From Caenimonas koreensis DSM 17982 (GTDB taxonomy: Bacteria > Pseudomonadota > Gammaproteobacteria > Burkholderiales > Burkholderiaceae_C), in NCBI RefSeq assembly GCF_009646335.1, contig NZ_WJBU01000021.1, positions 1 through 64,000 on the forward strand: DNA of 64,000 nucleotides, read 5' to 3'. Every line of letters starts with the position of its first letter. The first letter of the stretch is position 1. This document shows, piece after piece, positions 28,609 to 36,073 of this stretch. Made by a program: the position numbers and the translations under genes. The notes under the pieces are model-generated. The model worked only from the letters and a program-made list of their open reading frames with translations. It had not been told where the DNA came from and searched no databases.

Positions 28609-28962
28609 ATGAAGAAATTGCTTTGCCTGATGACATTCGGATTCGCGCTGTTTTCGATGAGCGGCGCCTACGCTGCCAGCCATGCCGGCGCGCCCATGAA
28701 GTCAGGCGATTCGAGCTGCGAAGCCAAGGCCGCTGAAAAGAAGCTCAACGGCGCTGCGAAAACCAGCTTCCTGAAAAAGTGCAACGCCGACAACAGCCCC
28801 GCCGCCGCCTGCGAAAAATCCGCAGCCGACAAGAAGCTGCATGGCGCCGCAAAGAAAAGTCACGTGAAGAAGTGCATGGAAGACAGCAAGCCTGCGGCTG
28901 AAGCCAAGCCGGCAGAAACCAAGGCTGCCGAGGCCAAGCCGGCTGCATCTGCCAAGAAGTAA
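28609..28962 (+). CDS. PsiF-repeat exported protein
   Basis: A 117-residue protein with a signal peptide (MKKLLCLMTFGFALFSMSGAYA) and two copies of the PsiF-type repeat, a Cys-Lys-rich block of the form C(E)xxAAxKKLxGAAKxSxxKKC: residues about 35-60 and 64-89. Each repeat holds two Cys that could form a disulfide. The tail is Ala/Lys/Glu/Pro rich. E. coli PsiF is phosphate-starvation-induced, but the function is unknown. GAGGAG lies 7 bp before the ATG. A strong terminator follows at 28990. Confidence 0.87.
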   Translation: MKKLLCLMTFGFALFSMSGAYAASHAGAPMKSGDSSCEAKAAEKKLNGAAKTSFLKKCNADNSPAAACEKSAADKKLHGAAKKSHVKKCMEDSKPAAEAKPAETKAAEAKPAASAKK

Positions 28963-28989
28963 GCCCAGCGCTTCCCTTCTAAAAAAACC

Positions 28990-29032
28990 AAAGCCCCGCC
29001 GGCGCAAGCCGTGCGGGGCTTTGTTCTTTTTT
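28990..29032 (+). terminator. Rho-independent terminator after the PsiF-repeat gene
   Basis: AAAGCCCCGC and GCGGGGCTTT form a 10-bp stem around a 13-nt loop, followed by GTTCTTTTTT. The T-tract is on the plus strand, so it ends the transcript of the PsiF-repeat gene. Confidence 0.92.
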
Positions 29033-29129
29033 CACCAAGACCGAAAGGCAAGCTTCACGCTTCGTGGCACGGCGGCGCTGCTGAACGACGGTTCAATCAA
29101 GTCTTCAGCAACCAACCAGGAAGAAAGCA

Positions 29130-29348
29130 ATGAAGCAAATCATTTCCACCATCGTCATCGGCGCCATCCTCGCTTGCGGCAACGCTTACGCGGCCAAAGA
29201 TGCCGACACCGCATCCGCACCCGCAGCCAAAACCAAGACCCGGACGAAGCAGCAAACGAAGATGGCCGACTGCAACAAGGGCGCGAAGGAAAAGGCCCTG
29301 AAAGGCGACGAACGCAAGAAGTTCATGAGCTCGTGCCTGCGGGCCTGA
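29130..29348 (+). CDS. Small exported PsiF-like protein, one repeat half
   Basis: A 72-residue protein with a signal peptide (MKQIISTIVIGAILACGNAYA), an Ala/Lys/Thr linker, and a single short block DCNKGAKEKALKGDERKKFMSSCLRA, which resembles one PsiF-type repeat with two Cys. AGGAAG precedes the ATG. It is the second of a tandem pair with the gene at 28609; it could be a divergent duplicate. Confidence 0.7.
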   Translation: MKQIISTIVIGAILACGNAYAAKDADTASAPAAKTKTRTKQQTKMADCNKGAKEKALKGDERKKFMSSCLRA

Positions 29349-29413
29349 TAGTCGCCTGCGTTGCATTGCGGCCATGAGCCGCCATGCAAGGCATGCTGAA
29401 CAATCCTTCAACG

Positions 29414-29434
29414 GCCCGCTTCGTTCGGGCTTTT
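29414..29434 (+). terminator. Candidate rho-independent terminator
   Basis: GCCCG-cttcgtt-CGGGC followed by TTTT lies 66 bp after the small PsiF-like gene. A short stem, but placement and T-run suit a terminator for that gene. Confidence 0.6.
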
Positions 29435-29443
29435 CCCTGCCCA

Positions 29444-29899
29444 CTACTTCGCGCCAAACCCTCGCGCCAGGAACACCGCCACCAGCGGGATGAGCGCCAC
29501 CAGGTGCGCCTGCACCATCACCCACTTGCGGGTCTCACGGACTTCGCCTTCAGCGGGCAACGCGCCGGTCGCGGCCAGCGCCCGGCTCCACCGGCGAAAG
29601 GCAAACGTGGGCTTGATCGAGATCAGCCCCACCGCCACGACCATCACCAGCTTGACGTGAAGCAGGCTGTTGCCCCAGTACCAGCCCGTGCCCTTCATGC
29701 CCCAGATGGTGCGGGCAACACCCGTCAACACAACCGCCGCAGCCGCGATGCCGTAGATCATGTCGACACGGCCCAGGCGCGTGACCACCTTGGCGTTGAT
29801 CCACTCGACGCGGCACAGCGCCGCTTCGCTCGACAGGAAAACGACCATCGTGAGGATCGCCAGGAGGTGCGCATAGGCCAGCAGTGCTTCGAGTGCCAT
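29444..29899 (-). CDS. DUF2214-family membrane protein
   Basis: A 151-residue protein with four predicted membrane helices: LLAYAHLLAILTMVVFLSSEA, IYGIAAAAVVLTGVART, a third near LHVKLVMVVAVGLIS and a fourth near LVALIPLVAVFLARG. This is the DUF2214 pattern; no function is known. It is in the same direction as the LysR regulator upstream. Confidence 0.8.
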   Translation of the reverse strand: MALEALLAYAHLLAILTMVVFLSSEAALCRVEWINAKVVTRLGRVDMIYGIAAAAVVLTGVARTIWGMKGTGWYWGNSLLHVKLVMVVAVGLISIKPTFAFRRWSRALAATGALPAEGEVRETRKWVMVQAHLVALIPLVAVFLARGFGAK

Positions 29900-29916
29900 C
29901 GTCGATATCGCTTTCT

Positions 29917-30840
29917 TCAGGGTGCCCAGTAATCAGCGCGGCTATAGGTGTGCTTGAGGAAGTCGATCCACAGGCGCACGCGCAGCGGCAGGTGCTTGCG
30001 CTGCGGGAACACGGCATAGATCCCGTTGGGCGGCGCAGCGAAATCGGCCAGCACTTCCACCAGCTTGCCGGACGCGACCTGGCCCTCGACTTCCCAGGTG
30101 CTTCGCCATGCGATGCCCAGCCCCGCCATGCACCAGTCGTGCAGCACTTGCCCGTCGGAGCAGTCGAGCGGGCCGCCCGGCTTGAGGTACGTGACTTCGC
30201 TGCCCTCACCGCCTTCACGCGGAACTCTGAAAGCCCAACCCCGCGTTTGCGATGCATCGCTGGACAACGCGAGGCAATCGAACTTCACCAGCTCGCCGGG
30301 ATGCTTCGGCGTGCCGTGCCGCTTGAGGTACGCAGGCGTGGCCACGCACAGCCGCCGGTTGTCTGCCAGGCGCAAACTCACAAGCGACGAATCGGGCAAG
30401 TCCCCCACGCGCACGGCGCAGTCGTAGCCCTCACCCGCGAGATCGACGACGCGATCGCTGAGGTTGAGCGACACGGTCACGTCGGCATGTTCGGCACGGA
30501 ATTTCGGCACGAGCGGCGCCACGTGGCGGCGACCAAAGCCGGCTGGTGCAGTAATGCGCAAGTGGCCGCTCGCCTTCACGCCGCCCGCGCTCACGCTCGC
30601 TTCTGCATTCGACAAGTCGGCAAGCAGCCGCTGGCAATCTTCAAGGAACGCACTGCCTTCATGCGTGAGCGTGATGCGCCGCGTGGTGCGCACCAGCAGC
30701 TTCACGCCCAACCGCTCTTCCAATGCATCGAGCCTGCGCCCCATGATGGCGGGTGCGACACCTTCAGCGCGTGCCGCCGCCGTCAGGCTGCCCCTGGCCG
30801 CGACGGACACGAAGGATTCAAGCTGCTTGAGTTTGTCCAT
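29917..30840 (-). CDS. LysR-family transcriptional regulator
   Basis: A 307-residue regulator with the HTH (MDKLKQLESFVSVAARGSLTAAARAEGVAPAIMGRRLDALEERL) and effector domain (HLRITAPAGFGRRHVAPLVP). It belongs to the AaeR/CrgA-like group by its MDKLKQLESF start. It lies 6 bp downstream of the CoA-transferase gene and could control it or the DUF2214 gene. Confidence 0.9.
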   Translation of the reverse strand: MDKLKQLESFVSVAARGSLTAAARAEGVAPAIMGRRLDALEERLGVKLLVRTTRRITLTHEGSAFLEDCQRLLADLSNAEASVSAGGVKASGHLRITAPAGFGRRHVAPLVPKFRAEHADVTVSLNLSDRVVDLAGEGYDCAVRVGDLPDSSLVSLRLADNRRLCVATPAYLKRHGTPKHPGELVKFDCLALSSDASQTRGWAFRVPREGGEGSEVTYLKPGGPLDCSDGQVLHDWCMAGLGIAWRSTWEVEGQVASGKLVEVLADFAAPPNGIYAVFPQRKHLPLRVRLWIDFLKHTYSRADYWAP

Positions 30841-30846
30841 GGCTGC

Positions 30847-32043
30847 CTAGGCCGGGTCCGCAGGCGCTCGCACTGCGCCGCTTGCTTCGAGCTGCGCGAT
30901 GTCGCCTTTTGTGTAGCCGACCTGTGCGAGCAACTCACGCGTGTGTTCGCCCACCACCGGCGGCTGCAAACGCACGCCGGGCCGCTGCCCGTCGAGCGTC
31001 AGCGGCAACAGCGGCACGCTCGTCTCGCGGCCATCGGGCAAGTGCAAGGGCGCGAGCCCACCTGTGGCTTTCAGGTGCGGGTCGTCGAACAGTGCTTCAG
31101 GCCGCGTGATCGGCGCGAACGGCAAGCCGTTCTTCTCGAAGATCGCGCTTAACTCCGAGGCGGAACGATCTGCGAGGCTGGCGCGAAGAACCGGGATCAA
31201 CCATTCGCGTGCCTGCACCCTGTCGTTGTTGGTCTTCAGTCGTGCATCGGCTTTGAGATCGTCGAAACCGAACGCATCGCAAAACACGGCCCACTGCGAA
31301 TCGCTCACCGCCGCGAGAAAGATCTGCTCGCCATCTTTCACCGTGAACACGTCGTACACCGCCCATGCCGAAATACGACCCGGCATCGGCGCTGCCGGCT
31401 TGCCCGTCACGGCGAACTGCATCATGTGCTGCGCGACGAGGAACACGTTGTTCTCGAACAGCGCGCTCTGCACTTCCTGGCCCACACCCGTCTTCTCGCG
31501 CTGGGCCAATGCGGCCATGGCACCGATCGCGCCGAACATGCCACCCATGATGTCATTCACGCTCGTGCCCGCACGCAGCGGATCGCCGAGGCGGCCCGTC
31601 ATGTACGCGAGGCCGCCCATCATCTGCACGACTTCATCGAGTGCGGTGCGATGGTCGTACGGCCCCGGCAGGAAGCCTTTGTGGCTGATATAGATCAGGC
31701 GCGGGTTGAGCCGGGACAACGCCGTGTAGTCGAGGCCCAGCTTCTTCATCGTGCCCGGCTTGAAGTTCTCGCTCACGATGTCGGCCGTGGCCACCAGGCG
31801 CAATGCGGCTTCACGCCCTTCGGGGCGCTGCAGGTCCAGCGCAATGCTTTTCTTGTTGCGGTTGAACAGCGGAAAAAATCCTGCGCCTGATCCGAGCAGG
31901 TGCCGCGTGTTGTCGCCCGCGACGGGTTCCACCTTGATCACTTCCGCGCCCAGGTCGGCCAGCACCATGCCGCACGTCGGCCCCATCACCATGTGCGTGA
32001 ACTCGACGACGCGGATGCCCTCGTAGGGAAGCGGCTGCGTCAT
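30847..32043 (-). CDS. CaiB/BaiF-type CoA-transferase
   Basis: A 398-residue family III CoA-transferase, moving CoA between acids. MTQPLPYEGIRVVEFTHMVMGPTCGMVLADLGAEVIKVEP is the family opening. The GPT-type segment lies around LGAEVIKVE; the catalytic Asp of the family would be near ENFKPGTMKKLGLDYTAL. Substrates cannot be named. The start overlaps the stop of the NadR-like gene (4 bp), so it is translated with it. Confidence 0.86.
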   Translation of the reverse strand: MTQPLPYEGIRVVEFTHMVMGPTCGMVLADLGAEVIKVEPVAGDNTRHLLGSGAGFFPLFNRNKKSIALDLQRPEGREAALRLVATADIVSENFKPGTMKKLGLDYTALSRLNPRLIYISHKGFLPGPYDHRTALDEVVQMMGGLAYMTGRLGDPLRAGTSVNDIMGGMFGAIGAMAALAQREKTGVGQEVQSALFENNVFLVAQHMMQFAVTGKPAAPMPGRISAWAVYDVFTVKDGEQIFLAAVSDSQWAVFCDAFGFDDLKADARLKTNNDRVQAREWLIPVLRASLADRSASELSAIFEKNGLPFAPITRPEALFDDPHLKATGGLAPLHLPDGRETSVPLLPLTLDGQRPGVRLQPPVVGEHTRELLAQVGYTKGDIAQLEASGAVRAPADPA

Positions 32044-33152
32044 CGCGCCGACCCTGTGGGCACTGCAAACTGCCACGCGTGGCGCTGCGCGGCTGCCACT
32101 GCTTCCACCGCCCGCGCGAGGCGCGATTCGTGCGGCCCGGCCACGACCACGTGCGGCAGGCGCAAGGAGGTGAGCCGCTCGATGAAGCGCGTGGTCATCC
32201 AGTCGCGCAGGCGCTCGCCGTCGCGAATCGCGTCCTGCACAAATGGAACGCCTTCGTGATGCGTGACGATGTACAAGTCACCGAAGGGGCGCGCGAGCGC
32301 ATCGACATCACTCTCGCCGGCGCCCAAGTAACGCTCATGCCAGATACCGGTGGCCAGCGGATCCGTATCGCACACGAGCACCGCGCCGCCGAAGGCGGCC
32401 TGTTCCCGCTCGATGCGGCGCTGCTGGCGCGCGATCTCCACGAACTCGGCGGTGTCCCACACCAGTTCACTGAAGGCGGGCGCTGCCTTGCCTTCGAGCT
32501 GCGCCCGCGCAATGGCAGTGGCATGTTTACGAACGCTGTACGTGCGGCCGAAATCAGGCACAACCCTTGTGAGCGCATGCGCGCCACCGCGCTTGCGCAG
32601 CGTATCGGTGATGGCATGGGCAAGTGTGGTCGAGCCTGAAGATTCAGCACCCACCACCACCACACGCAACGCCAGGTCGCGCCTGACCGGTGTGGCCAGC
32701 ATGTCCCAATGCGCGGCCAGATCTGCACGCACGCGCGTGCCCGACACCTGGACGTGCGAGCGCCCCGTATCGAGCGTGACAGGCATCGCGTGGAAGCGGC
32801 GTGCGAGTTCCGCGCCGTAGGGCTCGGAGGTGAACACGGTTGCCACCGGTGGCGCCCCCAGCGTCCTGAGCCCGCGATGCATCAGCTCGACATGCTGGTC
32901 CCACTGGGTGGCGTTACCGTGATCGAGCGCAACGTCGTCGATGACGCCCGTCACATGCACATGCCTCGCATCAGAATGGATTTCGCGCAGCCAGCCCACT
33001 CGTGTGGCCAGCGGGATCGTCTCGTGGCTGGCCGCCATCACGATCACGCTGACACGCTCGCACAACTGCGCAGCCGTGCGGATCAGCAGCTCATGCCCCG
33101 CATGAGGCGGATAGAAACTGCCGATGACCAGGCCATGCGCGGACGACTTCAT
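32040..33152 (-). CDS. NadR-like NMN adenylyltransferase/ribosylnicotinamide kinase, no HTH
   Basis: A 370-residue protein resembling the C-terminal two domains of NadR: an N-terminal nucleotidyltransferase with GSFYPPHAGHELLI (the GxFxPxHxGH signature) and a kinase domain with a P-loop-like GAESSGSTTLAHAI. E. coli NadR has Lys in this loop (GxESSGKST); here it is Ser. The N-terminal HTH of NadR is missing, so it is not a repressor. It could still make NAD from NMN or phosphorylate ribosylnicotinamide, but the kinase step is uncertain. No pnuC is nearby. Confidence 0.75.
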   Translation of the reverse strand: MKSSAHGLVIGSFYPPHAGHELLIRTAAQLCERVSVIVMAASHETIPLATRVGWLREIHSDARHVHVTGVIDDVALDHGNATQWDQHVELMHRGLRTLGAPPVATVFTSEPYGAELARRFHAMPVTLDTGRSHVQVSGTRVRADLAAHWDMLATPVRRDLALRVVVVGAESSGSTTLAHAITDTLRKRGGAHALTRVVPDFGRTYSVRKHATAIARAQLEGKAAPAFSELVWDTAEFVEIARQQRRIEREQAAFGGAVLVCDTDPLATGIWHERYLGAGESDVDALARPFGDLYIVTHHEGVPFVQDAIRDGERLRDWMTTRFIERLTSLRLPHVVVAGPHESRLARAVEAVAAAQRHAWQFAVPTGSAR

Positions 33153-33213
33153 GCGCCAAGGCTACCGCAGTTGGACGCTGAGCTGACGGGCGTTGCGCTG
33201 GCCCTTTGGCGGA

Positions 33214-34179
33214 CTACTCAGCCTTGAAGCCTGACGCCTTGATCGGCGCTTCCCAGCGCTTGAGGTGCGCGGCCTGCATGGCCATCAATTCGCCCGGCCC
33301 CGCGTGATTGGGCACGAGCCCGAACGAATAGACCTTCTCCTGCACTTCCGGCGAGCGCAGCGCTTCTGTCACGGCACGATCGATCCGGGCGACGAGGTCA
33401 GGCGCCATGCCGGCGGGCCCGTACAGGCCGAAGAACGCATCGGCTGCCATGTTGATGCCCTGCTCCTTGAGCGTCGGCACTTCCGGCAGGGCCTTGGACC
33501 GCTGCTCGCCCGTGACGGCCAGAATGCGCACCTTGCCCGCCTTGTGATGCTCGATCGTCTCCGACGCGGTGTCCACCATCAGCGGCACTTGCCCGCCGAT
33601 GAGGTCCTGCGCGGCCGGCGCCCCGCCCCGGTAGGCGACGTGCGTCATCGTCACCCCCGTTGCCTGTGCCAGCAACTGGCCGGCGAAGTGCGGCACGGTG
33701 CCCGCGCCCGACGTCGCGTAGTTGGCCTTGCCGGGGTTGGCCTTCATCCATGCCATCACGGCTTTCAGGTCGCCCGCTGGTGCACCAGGGCCTGCCGTCA
33801 CTGCAAAGTCGAACGTGCTCACGAGCGAGACTGGCGTGAAATCCTTGACCGGGTCGTAGCCCAGGTTGGCGAAGAGCCATGGCTGGATCACCAGCGCGCC
33901 ACTGGGCGACAGGATCAGCGTTTGCCCGTCGGGCGCAGCACGCTTGAGCTCCTGCAGCGCAACGCGCCCGCCCGCGCCCGGCTTGTTGTCCACGATCACG
34001 TTCGCGCCGAGCGGGCCGCGCATTTTTTCAGCGAGCAGGCGCGCGATCACGTCGGCGGAGCCGCCCGGCGGAAAACCGACGAGTATCTTGATCGTCTTGT
34101 CTTGCGCGAGCGCAGCGGGCACTGTGAATGCGCCGGTGATGGCAGTGGCGGCAAGTGCAGTGAAGTGGCGGCGTTTCAT
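33214..34179 (-). CDS. Bug/TctC-family substrate-binding protein
   Basis: A 321-residue periplasmic binding protein with a Tat-like or Sec signal (MKRRHFTALAATAITGAFTVPAALAQ), then the Bug core: KILVGFPPGGSADVIARLL and VIVDNKPGAGGRVALQELKRAAPDGQT. It lies 4 bp downstream of a HisC-like aminotransferase gene on the same strand. The ligand is unknown. Confidence 0.9.
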   Translation of the reverse strand: MKRRHFTALAATAITGAFTVPAALAQDKTIKILVGFPPGGSADVIARLLAEKMRGPLGANVIVDNKPGAGGRVALQELKRAAPDGQTLILSPSGALVIQPWLFANLGYDPVKDFTPVSLVSTFDFAVTAGPGAPAGDLKAVMAWMKANPGKANYATSGAGTVPHFAGQLLAQATGVTMTHVAYRGGAPAAQDLIGGQVPLMVDTASETIEHHKAGKVRILAVTGEQRSKALPEVPTLKEQGINMAADAFFGLYGPAGMAPDLVARIDRAVTEALRSPEVQEKVYSFGLVPNHAGPGELMAMQAAHLKRWEAPIKASGFKAE

Positions 34180-34183
34180 GGCT

Positions 34184-35203
34184 TCAGGTCTCCTTGGTTG
34201 TTGGCTCTTCGCTCTCGCCCAGGATGCGGGCCATGGCGTCGAGCAGCTGGCGGTTCTGTTCAGGCAGGCCGACGCTGATGCGCAGCCATTCGTCCAGCGC
34301 GTAAGCGTGCAACGGTGAAACGGCAATGCCGGCCTTGAGCAGGCGCCGATGGACGGCGGACGAGTCACCCACGCGAACCATCACGAAGTTGCCCGCAGAG
34401 CGCAAGCATTCCAGGCCGAGCAGCGACAGGCCCGTGGCCAGCTGCTCGCGGCCCGCCGCGTTCATCTCGAACGTTCGCCGGATGAAATCGCTGTCGCCCA
34501 GCGCAGCGGCCGCTGCGGCAATGGCAGGTGTCGTCACGTTAAAGCGTGGCCGCGTGGCCTCCAGCCGCGCGGCGAGCGCCGGCTGCGATACGCCGTAGCC
34601 GACTCGCAAGCCGGCCAGCCCATAGGCCTTTGAGAAAGTGCGCGCGACGATCAGGTTCGGAAACCGCCGCACCCACGCAATGCTGTCGTAGCGCTGTTCA
34701 GGCCGCAGGTATTCCGTGTACGCCTCATCGAGCAGGACCGTCACGCTGGCAGGCACTCGCTCCAGGAAGGCCAGCAGCCGATGCCCGTCGATGAACGTGC
34801 CGGTCGGATTGTTCGGGTTGGCCACGAACGCCAGGCGCGTGCCGCCGTCGAGCGCGGCGGCCATTGCATCGAGGTCGTGCCCGAAATTCTTTGCAGGCAC
34901 GACGATGTGCTTGCCATGCACCTGCGACGTTGCAACGCCGTAGACCAGAAATCCGTATTGCGAGTACACAACGCCGTGGCCCGGCTCCACGAAGGCATGC
35001 GCTGCCATCGTGAGCAGTTCGGCGGAGCCACTGCCGAGCGTCAGCCACTCTGCGGGCACGCTAAACCGCGAAGCGAGCGCCTGCTTCAGCAGGGTGCCGT
35101 TGGCATCCGGATACCAGGATGCGTCGGTCAGCGCCCGCGTGGCTGCGTCTCGCGCCGCCTGCGGCATGCCCAACGGGTTTTCATTCGAAGCGAGCTGCAG
35201 CAT
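34184..35203 (-). CDS. HisC-like PLP aminotransferase, short N-terminus
   Basis: A 339-residue aminotransferase of the histidinol-phosphate group. LASNENPLGMPQAARDA, the FVANPNNPTGT segment, DEAYTEYL, and the PLP-Lys segment ARTFSKAYGLAGLRVGYG are intact. It starts at MLQLASNENP with an upstream in-frame TAG three codons back, so the usual N-terminal 20-30 residues of HisC are missing. No his gene is near. The pairing with a Bug protein suggests a role in aromatic or amino acid uptake metabolism, not histidine synthesis. Substrate unknown. Confidence 0.83.
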   Translation of the reverse strand: MLQLASNENPLGMPQAARDAATRALTDASWYPDANGTLLKQALASRFSVPAEWLTLGSGSAELLTMAAHAFVEPGHGVVYSQYGFLVYGVATSQVHGKHIVVPAKNFGHDLDAMAAALDGGTRLAFVANPNNPTGTFIDGHRLLAFLERVPASVTVLLDEAYTEYLRPEQRYDSIAWVRRFPNLIVARTFSKAYGLAGLRVGYGVSQPALAARLEATRPRFNVTTPAIAAAAAALGDSDFIRRTFEMNAAGREQLATGLSLLGLECLRSAGNFVMVRVGDSSAVHRRLLKAGIAVSPLHAYALDEWLRISVGLPEQNRQLLDAMARILGESEEPTTKET

Positions 35204-35211
35204 GGGGATCT

Positions 35212-35222
35212 AAATCATTTAA
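35212..35222. promoter_or_regulatory. AT-rich palindrome upstream of the HisC-like gene
   Basis: TAAAT-C-ATTTA lies 9 bp before the start of the aminotransferase, in an AT-rich stretch (35204-35240) that stands out in this GC-rich window. Possible operator or -10 region. The 162-bp gap to the divergent dehalogenase holds nothing else I can support. Confidence 0.35.
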
Positions 35223-35365
35223 GACATTAAATATATCGGCGGGCCGCAGCCCGGCCCATCAGGTCGTACCCGGTTGGAGCTTGCGCGAATTACCCCCATA
35301 AAAGTCAAAGACGAACAACAAATTCACGCATCAATGCGCACCCAGGTTCCGAATACAGTTCAGCT

Positions 35366-36043
35366 ATGGAAAAACCCAAAGCCGTCCTGTTCGATGCCTA
35401 CGGCACGCTCTTCGACGTTTACAGCGTCGGGCTGCTGGCTGAACAGCTGTTCCCCGGCAAGGGCGAAGCGCTCGGCGTTCTGTGGCGCGACAAGCAGATC
35501 GACTACACGCGCCTTGTGACCACCAGCAATCACGGCTCGCACTACCGCCCGTTCTGGGAGCTGACGCGCGCCGCGCTGCGCTACGCCTGCAAGCGCCTCG
35601 CGCTCGACTTGCAAAGCGCGGCCGAAGACCGGCTGATGAACCAGTACCGCCACCTCTCCGCCTTCCCGGAAAACCGCGAAGTGCTGCAGGCGCTGAAAGA
35701 CCGGCACGTGGTCACTGGCATCCTGAGCAACGGCGACCCGGAGATGCTGGGCGTTGCCGTTCGCAGCGCGGGCCTCGAAGGGCTGCTCGATCACGTGATC
35801 AGCGTCGACAGCGTCCGCAAGTTCAAGACGCACCCGGATGCGTATGCACTCGGCCCGCAAGTCACTGGCCTCGACATCAAGCAAATCGCTTTCGTGAGCT
35901 GCAACGCCTGGGACGCACTTGGCGCCACCTGGTTTGGCTATCGCACGCTGTGGGTGAACCGTTACGGCCTGCCATTCGAAGAGCTTGGCACGCAGCCGGC
36001 GCGCACGGGCAACAGCCTGCGCGATGTCCTCGAATTTTTCTGA
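35366..36043 (+). CDS. L-2-haloacid dehalogenase (HAD, type II)
   Basis: A 225-residue HAD-superfamily enzyme that hydrolyses L-2-haloacids with inversion. Catalytic Asp in KAVLFDAYGTLFDV, the Thr/Ser-type motif ILSNGDP, the Lys-containing VRKFKTHP, and SCNAWDALGATWFGY are all present, matching L-DEX. Not an NTPase or phosphatase of the HAD group, since the FDAYGTL opening is the dehalogenase form. It precedes glcB by 30 bp; the C2 or C3 products could feed central metabolism there. Confidence 0.9.
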   Translation: MEKPKAVLFDAYGTLFDVYSVGLLAEQLFPGKGEALGVLWRDKQIDYTRLVTTSNHGSHYRPFWELTRAALRYACKRLALDLQSAAEDRLMNQYRHLSAFPENREVLQALKDRHVVTGILSNGDPEMLGVAVRSAGLEGLLDHVISVDSVRKFKTHPDAYALGPQVTGLDIKQIAFVSCNAWDALGATWFGYRTLWVNRYGLPFEELGTQPARTGNSLRDVLEFF

Positions 36044-36073
36044 CCGACTTTTATCTTTGGGAGAGCCTCCACC

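Noticed and set aside
34184..35203. Call as histidine-pathway hisC
   Set aside because: No his genes nearby and the N-terminal arm is short; called HisC-like only.
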